Shown here piece by piece: positions 53,908-62,290 of a stretch of 64,000 bases of DNA. Position 1 is the first letter of the stretch. Every line of letters begins with the position of its first letter. The DNA comes from Byssovorax sp. Lineage in GTDB: Bacteria; Myxococcota_A; Polyangia; Polyangiales; Polyangiaceae. The position numbers and the translations under genes are program-made. The notes below the pieces were generated by a model. It had not been told where the DNA came from, did no database searches, and saw only the letters and a list, made by a program, of their open reading frames with translations. The stretch is taken from the NCBI GenBank assembly GCA_025362495.1, contig JANYGI010000061.1:1-64000 (forward strand), read 5' to 3'.

Positions 53908-54714
53908 TCAGCGTCGCTCCACGCTCCCGATCTCGATGCCTTTGTCGCCGATCTTCCCGTGCTGGGCGATGGTGACGAAGCGCCCGTTTTCCCCGGGGAC
54001 GCCGTGCGCGAGGAGCTCGAAGCCCTTGCCGTCGGCGTCGGCCCGCACCTCGTACTGAAAGCGCTGTGGCTGGCCCTCGAAGCTGAAGTGAAGGCACGCC
54101 CAGCCGGGAGAGGTCCAGTCGGCCGCGGTCGACTCGTAAGGCCCCTTGGCGACGCGCGCGCGGTCGGCGGGGACGGGCGAAGCGTCGGGGCAGAGCTTGC
54201 CGGTGTCGCGATAGGCACCCACGGCGCGGAGGGCGATCTGCCCCAGGACAACCTTCGCTTCGACCTCGCGCGCGGCGGCGACGTAGCCTCTGATCCCGCG
54301 ACCGAGGAGATCGCGGCAGCGCTCCACGTCGGCGGATTTCATCGACGGAGGGGGCTTGGCGAGCGCCGCGTCGAGCACTTCGATCGGTGATTGATCAGGC
54401 GCCTTGGCCTTGGCCTTGGCCATCGCGTTCATCAGCGGCTTGCAGAGGCGCGCGGTGTCCTTCTGTTCGGCTGCGGTGAGCGGCAGCGGCTCGGGCGCGG
54501 CGGGCGGCTCCGCGGGCGCGGCGACGGCGAGCGACGTCGCGGAGGGCGCGGGCGCGACGCTGTCGTGCGTGGCCGTCGCGATCGGCGCCGCGTCGGCGAG
54601 GCTGTTGGTGGCGGGGATCGGAGGCGCGGGCTCGATCGGCGGCGCGGAGGCGCAGGCCGCGAGGAGCGGGAGGAGCGAGAGAGCGTGGCGACGCGACAGC
54701 ATGCGCGAACGCAT
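53908..54714 (-). CDS. Lipoprotein with twin-Arg-like signal and pilin-like C-terminal domain
   Basis: The protein has 268 residues from ATG 54714 (ATG 54702 also fits). The signal reads MLSRRHALSLLPLLAAC, a possible Tat motif (SRRHALS) ending in a lipobox. A long Ala/Pro linker follows. The C-terminal part (GKLCPDASPVPADRARV, YESTAADWTSPGWACLHFSF) resembles minor-pilin-like domains of myxobacterial exported proteins. It is convergent with ddl (24-base gap). Confidence 0.75.
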   Translation of the reverse strand: MRSRMLSRRHALSLLPLLAACASAPPIEPAPPIPATNSLADAAPIATATHDSVAPAPSATSLAVAAPAEPPAAPEPLPLTAAEQKDTARLCKPLMNAMAKAKAKAPDQSPIEVLDAALAKPPPSMKSADVERCRDLLGRGIRGYVAAAREVEAKVVLGQIALRAVGAYRDTGKLCPDASPVPADRARVAKGPYESTAADWTSPGWACLHFSFEGQPQRFQYEVRADADGKGFELLAHGVPGENGRFVTIAQHGKIGDKGIEIGSVERR

Positions 54715-54805
54715 ACGGGAGCGACCCCGGGGACTCAACTCCGCGCTATGAAACGGCTGGATCCCGCGACGAGCACCGCTGCGCCCGCCGCGGGATCCAC
54801 GCGCG

Positions 54806-55903
54806 TCAGCCGAGCTTGGGGAAGGCGATCGCGACGGGCTTCTGGTGGTCTTCGGCCACCTTGCCCTCGCGCTTGAGCTTCTTCTTCGCGTCGGCGGGGA
54901 GCGCGCCCTCGGCGCTCGCCATGGTGATCTTCTGCGTCTTCTCGAAGACGGCCTCCCAGGTGTCGGGCGTGCTTCCGAGCAGCACCTTGTCGATCAGCGC
55001 AGGCGTGAAGACGCCGCCGAACGAGTACTGGAAGCTGTCCGACGAGCACACGTCGAACACGCCGGTGTAGTCGCGGAAGAGCTTGCGGAGCTTCGGCGAC
55101 GGCGCGTTGCCGTGGCCCGCGCCGACCTTCTCCTCGGGCGCGACGCGGCCGATCTCGACGGCGCAGCAGTCGCTGACGACGAGCTTGAGGCGCGCGCTCG
55201 TGGCGTTGACGGCGTCGGCGATCGCCTTGCGTCGCAGCATCGGGCCGCAGGTGTTGAACAGCCGATCGCCTTCTTCCATGCAGCCGTGGCCGGAGTACGC
55301 GAAGTAGACGACGTCGTCGGCCGCGGGCTCGAGGGCGGCGACCGCGTCGAGGGCGCCTTGCCCGGTGGCCTCGGCGCCGTGGAGGAGCAGCTCGTTTACG
55401 TTGAGGATCTTCTGATCCTGGAGGGCGCGCAGCAGCGTGCGCATCGTGCGGACGTCGGAGTCGACGTCGATGCCTTCGCCGTACACGACCATCACGGCGT
55501 GGATCGTCGGGATGCCCTTGATCTCGGCGTTCTCGACGGCCTCGCCGTAGTCGGCGTTCGCGTCTTCCTCGACCTTGTCGTCGCCTTCTTCCTCGTCGTC
55601 CTCGTCCTCGTCCTCATCTTCGTCGTCCTCGTCCTCGTCCTCGTCTTCGTCTTCATCCTCGTCGTCATCGTCATCGTCGTCTTCGAGCGCTTCGAGGACC
55701 TGCTCGCTCACCTCGTCGGCGTCGACCTCGAGATCCTCGTGGCGGAAGGTTTCGCTGGTCGTGGCTTCGTCTTCGCTGTCGTCGACTTCGAGGGTCAACA
55801 CCTTCGTCTTGGCGACGTAGCCGTTGATGCCGTCGTCCTCTTCACGGAGGACCATCTTGGCTTTTTTGCCCTTGAACGTGACCTTGATCTCGACGTCTTC
55901 CAT
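54806..55903 (-). CDS. Caspase-like (peptidase C14) protein with a long Asp/Glu-rich linker
   Basis: The protein has 365 residues. Residues 1-70 are a small acidic N-terminal region, residues 75-108 are an almost pure Asp/Glu run, and residues 130-300 match a caspase/metacaspase p20-like domain. Catalytic motifs: YFAYSGHG (His206) and VVSDCCAVE (Cys247 by alignment with the D-x-C motif). The C terminus (to 365) is Lys/Glu-rich. No signal peptide, so cytoplasmic. Orthocaspase-type enzymes cleave after Arg/Lys or Asp in regulated death or defence. It is 463 bases downstream of the ATPase/HNH pair on the same strand. Confidence 0.88.
   Translation of the reverse strand: MEDVEIKVTFKGKKAKMVLREEDDGINGYVAKTKVLTLEVDDSEDEATTSETFRHEDLEVDADEVSEQVLEALEDDDDDDDEDEDEDEDEDEDDEDEDEDEDDEEEGDDKVEEDANADYGEAVENAEIKGIPTIHAVMVVYGEGIDVDSDVRTMRTLLRALQDQKILNVNELLLHGAEATGQGALDAVAALEPAADDVVYFAYSGHGCMEEGDRLFNTCGPMLRRKAIADAVNATSARLKLVVSDCCAVEIGRVAPEEKVGAGHGNAPSPKLRKLFRDYTGVFDVCSSDSFQYSFGGVFTPALIDKVLLGSTPDTWEAVFEKTQKITMASAEGALPADAKKKLKREGKVAEDHQKPVAIAFPKLG
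55585..55684 (-). repeat. GAC/GAG trinucleotide-rich tract encoding the acidic linker
   Basis: Tandem GAC, GAT, GAG and GAA codons run almost without break through about 100 bases inside the caspase-like gene. The tract is imperfect, not a simple microsatellite, but its length could change by slippage without shifting frame. On the plus strand it reads as Ser codons, a non-coding shadow. Confidence 0.8.
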
Positions 55904-56366
55904 GTGCGGCTCGCCTCCAGCTGACAGTGCGCTGCGCTCCGGCTTCGTCGTCCCGCCAGGGGCGAGCGCGGCCTCGGTCGCGGTGTTCGGCGCAACGCTA
56001 ACAAATGGAAGCGCGCGGTGGGCGACAGAGCGGATCCGCGCGCTGTGCAGGCAACGTTTTCGCAGTATTTTTCGGAGCTTGACGCGCGGGCGCTGCGCCT
56101 AAGTCGTCGCGTCGAGACGCGTCCCGATGGCACCGACGTCGCGCCGCGACTCGATCGAGGAGGCGCTCGCTGAAGATCGGATCGATCCGCGCAGCGTCGC
56201 CGCGCGCGCCGGCACAGATGAAGCAACAGGGCAACAGGATCGAGGCGTGAGCTGTGCTGCTGAACCTGGAGCCGCGCGCTCGACGATGAAGAAACGAGAT
56301 GGTGCGATGGTCGCCGGGAAGACCGACCAGGTGGAGACGTCCCGCCCTCGGCCTGCCGGCGCCGCG
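55904..56366. other. Intergenic region between caspase-like and HNH genes
   Basis: About 460 bases with no clear gene. It is AT-richer in part (GCAACGTTTTCGCAGTATTT at 56049-56068), which is where a promoter for the caspase-like gene would lie. A plus-strand frame from 56127 has a protein-like opening (SRRDSIEEALAEDRIDPRSV) but turns into the antisense of the HNH gene, so no CDS is called. Confidence 0.5.
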
Positions 56367-57161
56367 CTACACCTTCTTCACGCCATACTGCTTCTCCCAG
56401 CGCGGGATGGCGGCGCGGACCATGGCCGCATATTCCCCGGCGTCCAACCTGGCACGGCGGAGATGGTCGCGCGCGAGTTGCACGTCCTGGTGCTTCAGAC
56501 CCGCCGTGATCGAGTCGAGTGTATAGGCGAAGACGAAAATTATCCTCAGCGCTTCGAGTCGCTCCTTGCGCTTCTCTTGAAGCGGAGTGCGCATGAGGCC
56601 GAGGGCCCGGATGGTCTCCTTGCCGCGCTTGTTCTTGTGGAACGGGACCTCCTCGCGAAAGGACAGCGACGCCGCCGGATCTTCGCCGTTCGCAGGATCG
56701 ACGAACAACGGTCGCTCGCCCGAGACGTCGTCGCGATGGTGGCGTGCTCGCTTCGCCGGGTTGGCGAGCGGAAACTCATTCTTCTTGTGCCGCTGGTTGC
56801 AGAGCTGGCAGGCAAAGAGAAGGTTCTCCCATGAATAGGCGAGCCAGTAGTACCCGGGACGCCCGAGTGGGTCCGCGGCGCGCTGGCAGAATCCGCCCTT
56901 GGGTCGGAAGTGCTCGACGTCGCCATGGGCTATGTGCGTCACCTGAGACTCACAGAAGGCGCACTTGCCGTGCTGTCCCGCGCGCAGCGCCGTCTTGACC
57001 TCGGTGTGCCCGTAAATCGAGGAGTCGAATTCGAACACCTTCTGGCCGCCATCGTACTTCGTCGGGGCGCGCAGGTACGCTCGACATAGCTTCCCGCGCT
57101 CGGCAACTCCCCGCGTGGCGAGGACAGGAGGCACGATCGGGGACCGATGGATGGCGATCAT
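56367..57161 (-). CDS. HNH endonuclease, PtuB/TIGR02646-like
   Basis: The protein has 264 residues. Core: CAFC (Cys67, Cys70), DVEHFRPKG (His84), W-x-N and ACQLCNQRH (Cys118, Cys121, Asn122, His125). This is the same layout as the HNH protein at 353-1183. The ATG overlaps the TGA of the ATPase (ATGA at 57158-57161), so the pair is translated together. In Septu and some retron systems an HNH partner of this kind degrades nucleic acid once released or activated by the ATPase. Base composition is less G+C-rich than the flanks, consistent with transfer. Confidence 0.86.
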   Translation of the reverse strand: MIAIHRSPIVPPVLATRGVAERGKLCRAYLRAPTKYDGGQKVFEFDSSIYGHTEVKTALRAGQHGKCAFCESQVTHIAHGDVEHFRPKGGFCQRAADPLGRPGYYWLAYSWENLLFACQLCNQRHKKNEFPLANPAKRARHHRDDVSGERPLFVDPANGEDPAASLSFREEVPFHKNKRGKETIRALGLMRTPLQEKRKERLEALRIIFVFAYTLDSITAGLKHQDVQLARDHLRRARLDAGEYAAMVRAAIPRWEKQYGVKKV

Positions 57162-58792
57162 CGCGCTCCGCCTTCCCGCGCCTTTTCCAGGCTGGAAGCG
57201 GCCCGCAGGATGATGTTCATCGCCTCGATCTGCTGGGGGCTCTCGCCGCCAGGCACGTTGACCAGCTCGGCCTCGATCCGGGACAGCTCGGCCTCGTCGG
57301 CCTTCGTGACGCGGGATTTCCCGAGGATTGCTTCCCGACGCTCACGCAGCTTGTCCTGCTCCGGACCGCGCGCGCTGGGCAGGCCGAAAAGATCACTCGT
57401 GAGGATCTGATCCACACGCCAGCCCCGGACCGATTTCTCATTTTGATCGATGATGACGTGATCGCCTTCCCGGCGGAGCACTGCGATGTTGGCGTCGGGG
57501 GCGGCTTGAACGACGAGGGGGCTGTGCGCCGTGGCGATGAACTGCGTCTGAGGGAACCGCTCCGTCAGGCGCACGAGCAAATCACGCTGCCACTTCGGGT
57601 GCAGGTGCAGGTCAATCTCGTCAACGAGCACGACTGCGGGCTCGGCGAGCGGGTTCGCGCTGTCTGGATAGGCCTCGAACATCCTGGCAGCGAGGTCGAT
57701 CATCCAGGCCATGGTGGCGCGATAGCCGAGGCTCAGGTCGCGAATGGCAATCCAGCCGTCGTGGGTTTTTGCTTCAACGCGGGGCACGCCGCCCGGGAGC
57801 ATGTTGAGCTCGACGCGGACATCCTGCAGATCGGGCAACAGTGCGCTGAGCGCGTCTTTGACTCTCACCAACTCTGTTTCGGCCCTCGTCTTCTTCGCGG
57901 GGCTGGACTCTTTGCTCGCGGCATAGTCCGCGAGGATCAGCCACTCCTCTGCATTGCGCAACGGTGCATCATCGTCGAAGAGACTCGCGAAGGGGTTGTC
58001 TTTGGCGGCGTCGAATGACGCAGCGCCGATGCGGCGGGAGGCACCATAGCCGACGCAAAAGATAGGAAGTTGGGGGAAGTGGGTTGCCACGTTGTTGCCG
58101 TCGCAAACGATCGAAGAAGGGACGCCTTTTCTATCAGCAGAGTCGATGCTCGACTTGTAGCTGACCTCCGCTGTTATGGTAAATTCATTCGTCATGTTTG
58201 CTTTGCCGCGCACCATACCCATGTCGAAGAGCCCGAATGCATGATGGGCTAGAACGGTCGACCTGCTCGCTACTCTCTTGAGCAACTCGGCAATCTCAGG
58301 CCTCCTCCCGGTACTCTCGCCCCTCTTCATCGTTTCCGGCGTCCTTAGAGGCGCTACATGCGCGAGCGCCTGGAGCAGCGTCGTCTTTCCGACGCCGTTG
58401 TCGCCGAGCAGCACCGTCCACCGCGCCGGGTTACCCCGGTTATCGAGGAGATGGAGAGTCTGTTCCAGTCCGAAGCAGCGGATGCCGCGGACCGTGATCG
58501 ACGCGAAGTACCCGCCGGTCGGGGAGGGGGCGGTCTTGCTGGGTCGCTTTTTCGCTGCCACGACCGCAGATGGCCACGGGCCTACAACCGGAGCAAGCCG
58601 GATCCTGTGCCAAGCGCCTGGCCCGCGTGGCCCCGGGCGTCTCCTTCGCGCCGACTCAGGCGCCCTGGACGAGACGTCGAGCTCTCCTCCCCGCCGGTCG
58701 AGCTTGCCGGACGACCCAGGCGCCTCCGTCCCCGATCCCGGAGCTTCGTCGGCGGACAGCGGAGGCTTACCGGTTCTGGCGTGAGGCTTCAT
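57158..58792 (-). CDS. AAA/ABC-type ATPase, PtuA-like
   Basis: The protein has 544 residues from the ATG at 58792; a GTG at 58561 would give 467 residues and drop a Pro/Arg-rich N-terminal stretch with no visible domain, so it may be the true start. Walker A is GDNGVGKTT (about 130), signature-like region IRDLSLGYRATMAWMIDLAA, Walker B VVLVDEIDLHLHP, switch His in TAHSPLVVQ. The C terminus has a Glu/Arg-rich helix. Such OLD/Rad50-like ATPases pair with HNH proteins in Septu-like defence. The region is AT-richer in places, as in acquired genes. Confidence 0.88.
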   Translation of the reverse strand: MKPHARTGKPPLSADEAPGSGTEAPGSSGKLDRRGGELDVSSRAPESARRRRPGPRGPGAWHRIRLAPVVGPWPSAVVAAKKRPSKTAPSPTGGYFASITVRGIRCFGLEQTLHLLDNRGNPARWTVLLGDNGVGKTTLLQALAHVAPLRTPETMKRGESTGRRPEIAELLKRVASRSTVLAHHAFGLFDMGMVRGKANMTNEFTITAEVSYKSSIDSADRKGVPSSIVCDGNNVATHFPQLPIFCVGYGASRRIGAASFDAAKDNPFASLFDDDAPLRNAEEWLILADYAASKESSPAKKTRAETELVRVKDALSALLPDLQDVRVELNMLPGGVPRVEAKTHDGWIAIRDLSLGYRATMAWMIDLAARMFEAYPDSANPLAEPAVVLVDEIDLHLHPKWQRDLLVRLTERFPQTQFIATAHSPLVVQAAPDANIAVLRREGDHVIIDQNEKSVRGWRVDQILTSDLFGLPSARGPEQDKLRERREAILGKSRVTKADEAELSRIEAELVNVPGGESPQQIEAMNIILRAASSLEKAREGGAR

Positions 58793-58900
58793 TTTCAAGA
58801 AATCAGGCCTCTTTTCCCGATCCCGAGGCTCCCTCGCCGACGCGCGATCCTCCACGCGCGACGCGTCGAGGTTGCCTCCCCGTGGCGCAACCCTGGCCGC

Positions 58901-59107
58901 TCAAAAAATAAGCCAGCAATTCCGGTGAGATGGCAAGCTCCACGGGGAGGCGGAACGTTTCGCTCCGCGCCGCGAGCCTTCCTGTCCGAGAAGGAAGCCT
59001 TCCGTCACGAGAAGGAAGTCTTCGGTCACGAGAACGAACCCGTCCGTCGCGCGAACGAAGCCTCGCGGGTCGCGACGCAAGCCCGAAGGTGCGGCATGGA
59101 AGCGCAT
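58901..59107 (-). CDS. Possible small heptad-repeat protein
   Basis: The frame encodes 68 residues with heptads GFVRATD, GFVLVTE, DFLLVTE, GFLLGQE in its middle, flanked by basic ends. It lies on the same strand as the ATPase and ends 108 bases before the ATPase ATG. A ribosome-binding site is weak (GGAGG about 22 bases upstream). The plus strand also encodes heptads (EKEVFGH type), so the repeat could be non-coding. Low confidence. Confidence 0.25.
   Translation of the reverse strand: MRFHAAPSGLRRDPRGFVRATDGFVLVTEDFLLVTEGFLLGQEGSRRGAKRSASPWSLPSHRNCWLIF
58969..59094. repeat. Six imperfect 21-bp tandem repeats
   Basis: Units begin at 58969, 58990, 59011, 59032, 59053 and 59074. The best-conserved are GAAGGAAGCCTTCCGTCACG(A) and GAAGGAAGTCTTCGGTCACG(A); the outer units drift. 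Each contains a small palindrome GGAAG-C-CTTCC or a variant, so the array could be binding sites or hairpins. Spacers are absent, so it is not a CRISPR array. Confidence 0.75.
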
Positions 59108-59173
59108 TCAGGGCTGCGCCTGAACCTCCACGCGGGGGTCCCCGCCGGTCGCCGCTTCTGCTAGACCGCTACC

Positions 59174-60541
59174 GTGCCGGACCTCCTCGTTCATCCCGTC
59201 AGCACGCCTCTCCACGGCAGCGTTCCCGTCCCGGGTGACAAGAGCATCGCGCATCGAGCGATCCTCCTCGGTGGTCTCGCCAGCGGGGTCAGCCGCGTCG
59301 AGGGCGGATCGATGGGGGAAGACAACCTGTCGACGCTCGCCGCGCTGCGCGCCATGGGCGTCGGCGTCACGGAAGAGCCCGGCGGTGGCCTGGTGATCGA
59401 CGGCGCGGGGCTGCACGGGCTCGTCGCGCCGCGGGGTCCGATCGACTGCGGCAACTCCGGCACGACGATGCGCCTGCTCTCGGGCGTGCTCGCGGCGCAG
59501 CGCTTCAAGACGATCCTGATCGGCGACGCGTCGCTCTCGCGCCGGCCGATGAACCGCGTGGCGAAGCCGCTCCGGCTTCGCGGGGCGCACATCGAGGGCA
59601 AGGCTGATCCGAAGCGGATCGGCGAGATCACGGCGCCGCTCGAGGTAGGGCCGCTGCCGCAGCCGCACGTGCTCGCGTCGCTCGAGTACGAGCTGCCGGT
59701 CGCGAGCGCGCAGGTGAAGAGCGCGATCCTCCTGTCGGGGCTCTACGCCGACGGGCCCACGTACGTGAACGAGCCGCTGGTGTCGCGCGATCACACCGAG
59801 CGGATGCTGAGCGCGCTCGGCGTCCCGATCCGCGCCGTCGGCGCCATGGTCGAGCTCGACGCGACGGCGTGGTCGGGCGCGCTCCCGGCCTTCACCATCC
59901 GCGTCCCCGGCGATCTCTCCGCGGCCGCGTTCCTGCTCGTCGCCGCGCAGATCGTGCCGGGCAGCCGCGTCGACGTGCGCCGGGTCGGGCTCAATCCCAC
60001 GCGCACCGGCATCCTCGACGTCATCCGCGCCATGGGCGGCCAGATCGACGCCGTCGCGCTCGGCGACGAGCTGGGCGAGCCGGTGGGCGACGTCCACGCG
60101 GCGGCGTCGGCGCTGATCGGCGGCCGGATCGGCGGCGAGATCGTCCCGCGGTCGATCGACGAGATCCCCATCGCCTGCGCGCTCGCGGCGCGCGCCCGCG
60201 GCGAGACGACGATCTTCGACGCCGCCGAGCTCCGCGTGAAGGAGAGCGATCGCCTGGCCACCATGGCGCGCGTGCTGCGCGCGTTCGGCGTTGGCGTGGA
60301 AGAGCGCGACGACGGCCTCGTGATCCAGGGCGTCCCCGATCGCCCGCTCACCGCGGCCGACGTCACGAGCGACGGCGATCACCGCATCGCGATGACGGCG
60401 GTCGTGCTCGCGCTCCTCGGCGACGGGCCCTCGCGCGTGCGCGACGCGGGCTGCATCGCCACGAGCTTCCCCCGCTTCGTGGGGACGATGCGCGCCCTCG
60501 GCGCGCGCATCGAGGTGATCGAAGGAGAAGGCGCGGCGTGA
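59174..60541 (+). CDS. aroA: 3-phosphoshikimate 1-carboxyvinyltransferase (EPSP synthase)
   Basis: The protein has 455 residues from GTG 59174. Motifs: VPGDKSIAHRAILLG, CGNSGTTMRLLSGVLA, GDASLSRRPMNRV and VKESDRLATMARVLRAFG. It joins shikimate 3-phosphate and phosphoenolpyruvate in aromatic amino-acid synthesis. Cytoplasmic. The stop overlaps the GTG of cmk (60538-60541), so the two are coupled, a common aroA-cmk neighbourhood. Confidence 0.96.
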   Translation: MPDLLVHPVSTPLHGSVPVPGDKSIAHRAILLGGLASGVSRVEGGSMGEDNLSTLAALRAMGVGVTEEPGGGLVIDGAGLHGLVAPRGPIDCGNSGTTMRLLSGVLAAQRFKTILIGDASLSRRPMNRVAKPLRLRGAHIEGKADPKRIGEITAPLEVGPLPQPHVLASLEYELPVASAQVKSAILLSGLYADGPTYVNEPLVSRDHTERMLSALGVPIRAVGAMVELDATAWSGALPAFTIRVPGDLSAAAFLLVAAQIVPGSRVDVRRVGLNPTRTGILDVIRAMGGQIDAVALGDELGEPVGDVHAAASALIGGRIGGEIVPRSIDEIPIACALAARARGETTIFDAAELRVKESDRLATMARVLRAFGVGVEERDDGLVIQGVPDRPLTAADVTSDGDHRIAMTAVVLALLGDGPSRVRDAGCIATSFPRFVGTMRALGARIEVIEGEGAA

Positions 60542-61326
60542 CGGATCGAGCTTCGGAGAGAGACTTTTTGCTGCCAGCCCGGCTGCGCGTGGCGATCGAC
60601 GGGCCCGCGGGCGCGGGGAAGAGCACGGTCGCGCGCGGGCTCGCCAAGCGCCTCGGCTACGTCCTGCTCGACACCGGCGCGCTCTACCGCACCGTCGCGC
60701 TCGCGGCGCGTCGCGCTGGCATCACCTGGGACGACGAGCCCGCCGTCGGCGCCCTCGCGCAGACGCTGGCGAACGAGGCGGCGATCTCGGTCGAGGCCAG
60801 CGAGAGCGCGCCGGTGAGCCTGATGCCGCCCTCGCGCGACTCGGCCGTGTCGACGGCGATCGGCGGCAGCGGGATGCGCGTGCTCCTCCGCGGCGACGAC
60901 GTCTCCACCGCGATCCGCGCGCCCGAGATGAGCCTCGGCGCGAGCCGGGTCTCGGCGATCCCCGCGGTGCGCGCGGCCCTCCTCGACATGCAGCGCCGCG
61001 CCGGCCTCGAGGGCGGCGTGGTCCTCGAAGGGCGCGACATCGGCACCGTCGTCCTGCCCGACGCCGAGGCCAAGTTCTTCCTCACGGCCTCGGCCGCGAT
61101 CCGCGCGCGCCGCCGCATGGAAGAGCTCGCGGCGCGCGGCACGACGATGGCCTTCGAGGCGGTGCTGCACGAGGTCGAGAGCCGCGATCGCGCCGACACG
61201 GAGCGCCCGGTCGCGCCGCTCAAGCAGGCCAGCGACGCGATCCTCGTCGACTCGAGCGATCGCCCCGTCGCCGAGATCATCGAGGAGATGGCGCTTGTCG
61301 TCGAAGCGCGCGCCCGGGTTCGCTAG
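60538..61326 (+). CDS. cmk: Cytidylate kinase
   Basis: The protein has 262 residues from GTG 60538, longer than the usual 225-230 because of a short N-terminal extension and an insert in the middle. P-loop IDGPAGAGKSTVARGLAK, YVLLDTGALYRTVAL and VLEGRDIGTVVLPDAEAKFFL are all Cmk hallmarks. It phosphorylates CMP and dCMP. The 3' end overlaps the next lipoprotein gene by 32 bases. Confidence 0.95.
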   Translation: MTDRASERDFLLPARLRVAIDGPAGAGKSTVARGLAKRLGYVLLDTGALYRTVALAARRAGITWDDEPAVGALAQTLANEAAISVEASESAPVSLMPPSRDSAVSTAIGGSGMRVLLRGDDVSTAIRAPEMSLGASRVSAIPAVRAALLDMQRRAGLEGGVVLEGRDIGTVVLPDAEAKFFLTASAAIRARRRMEELAARGTTMAFEAVLHEVESRDRADTERPVAPLKQASDAILVDSSDRPVAEIIEEMALVVEARARVR

Positions 61327-62251
61327 CGCGGGCCTGCTGGTCCTCGGCCTCGCGAGCGCGCTGTCGGGGTGCGGCGCCGACGCCAGGGCCCGCGGCGGCC
61401 ACGCGCGCGCGTCGGTGCCCGCGATCGATCGACGCGTCGATCCAGCCGAGATTTTCCCTGTCGATCTCGATCTCGTCGTCCGCCTCGACGTCGCGCGGAT
61501 GCGCTCGAGCATCGGCCCCGCGGCCGCCTCGGCGATGGCGGCGCGGGCCGCGCGCGAGGCCGGCGACGACGTGCTCCGCGCCGCGCTGGCCTGCGCCGAC
61601 GTGGTGTGGCTCGGCGCCCGCGTCACCGATCTCGGCGCCGGCGATCACGTCGTCGTCGTCGAGGGGCCGGCGACGTGCGCGCCCGGGCTCGATCGCTCGC
61701 TGTGGACGCCTGCGCCCTCGCGCAATAAATCGGTGCAGGTCTTCGATCGCGTCGATCCCGCGCGCCGCGCCGGCACCGCGCGCATCGTCGTCCTCGGTCC
61801 GCAGACGACGGCGTTCGTCTCGCCGATGGAGGTCGACAGCCTCACGCGCATCCTCGACGCCGGCCCCGACGCCGGCCGCGGCAACCCCGTCGCGGAGGGC
61901 GTGGTCAGCGTCGACGTGCGCGCCGGCCGCCTCCCGGTGCCGCTCGAGCAAAAGTTCCCTTCCATCGCCGCGATCCTCGCCGGCCTCGAGCGCGTGCGCG
62001 GCACCGTCGTCGTCGTCGACGAGGGCGTGCAGATCGACGTCCAGATCCTGAGCCCCACCGCGAAGGGCGCCGAGAAGGCCCTCCGGTTTCTCACGGCGCT
62101 GAAGGACAACGTGGAGGATCCTCGCGTCGCGATGGTGATCCGCAAGGTAGCGATGGAGCAGATCGAAGGCACTCTGCGGATCCGCCTGCTGTTGCCCGGC
62201 AAGGTGGTGCTCGCGCTCCTCGCATCGCAGGTCGACGAGCCCGCGAAGTGA
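61295..62251 (+). CDS. Hypothetical lipoprotein
   Basis: The protein has 318 residues from TTG 61295, which overlaps cmk; the signal peptide (GLLVLGLASALSGC) needs this start or one very near it. The exported domain is alpha/beta with regular IVVLGPQTTAF and VVVVDEGVQIDVQI strands. No family recognised. The protein truncated at the right edge has similar wording (PGNANLVARFELADLALFGP), so the two may be paralogues. Confidence 0.75.
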   Translation: MSSKRAPGFASAGLLVLGLASALSGCGADARARGGHARASVPAIDRRVDPAEIFPVDLDLVVRLDVARMRSSIGPAAASAMAARAAREAGDDVLRAALACADVVWLGARVTDLGAGDHVVVVEGPATCAPGLDRSLWTPAPSRNKSVQVFDRVDPARRAGTARIVVLGPQTTAFVSPMEVDSLTRILDAGPDAGRGNPVAEGVVSVDVRAGRLPVPLEQKFPSIAAILAGLERVRGTVVVVDEGVQIDVQILSPTAKGAEKALRFLTALKDNVEDPRVAMVIRKVAMEQIEGTLRIRLLLPGKVVLALLASQVDEPAK

Positions 62252-62290
62252 CGGAGTCGGCGCGGCGCAACCGCCGTTCGCGCTCGTGAT

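Larger units (their letters stand above)
58793..59173. other. Intergenic region with repeats upstream of the ATPase
   Basis: About 380 bases divergent between the ATPase and aroA. It holds six imperfect 21-bp tandem units at 58969-59094. A minus-strand frame from ATG 59107 to the TGA at 58901 (68 codons) runs through the repeats. It is the candidate promoter and regulatory zone for the ATPase/HNH operon. Confidence 0.6.

Noticed and set aside
55575-55820. Poly-serine protein on the plus strand
   Set aside because: It is the reverse complement of the Asp/Glu codon tract of the caspase-like gene.
56127-56834. Plus-strand gene in the gap before the HNH gene
   Set aside because: The opening looks protein-like but the frame continues antisense through the HNH nuclease and lacks a family signature.
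58969-59094. CRISPR array
   Set aside because: The 21-bp units are directly adjacent with no spacers, and no cas genes are present in the window.
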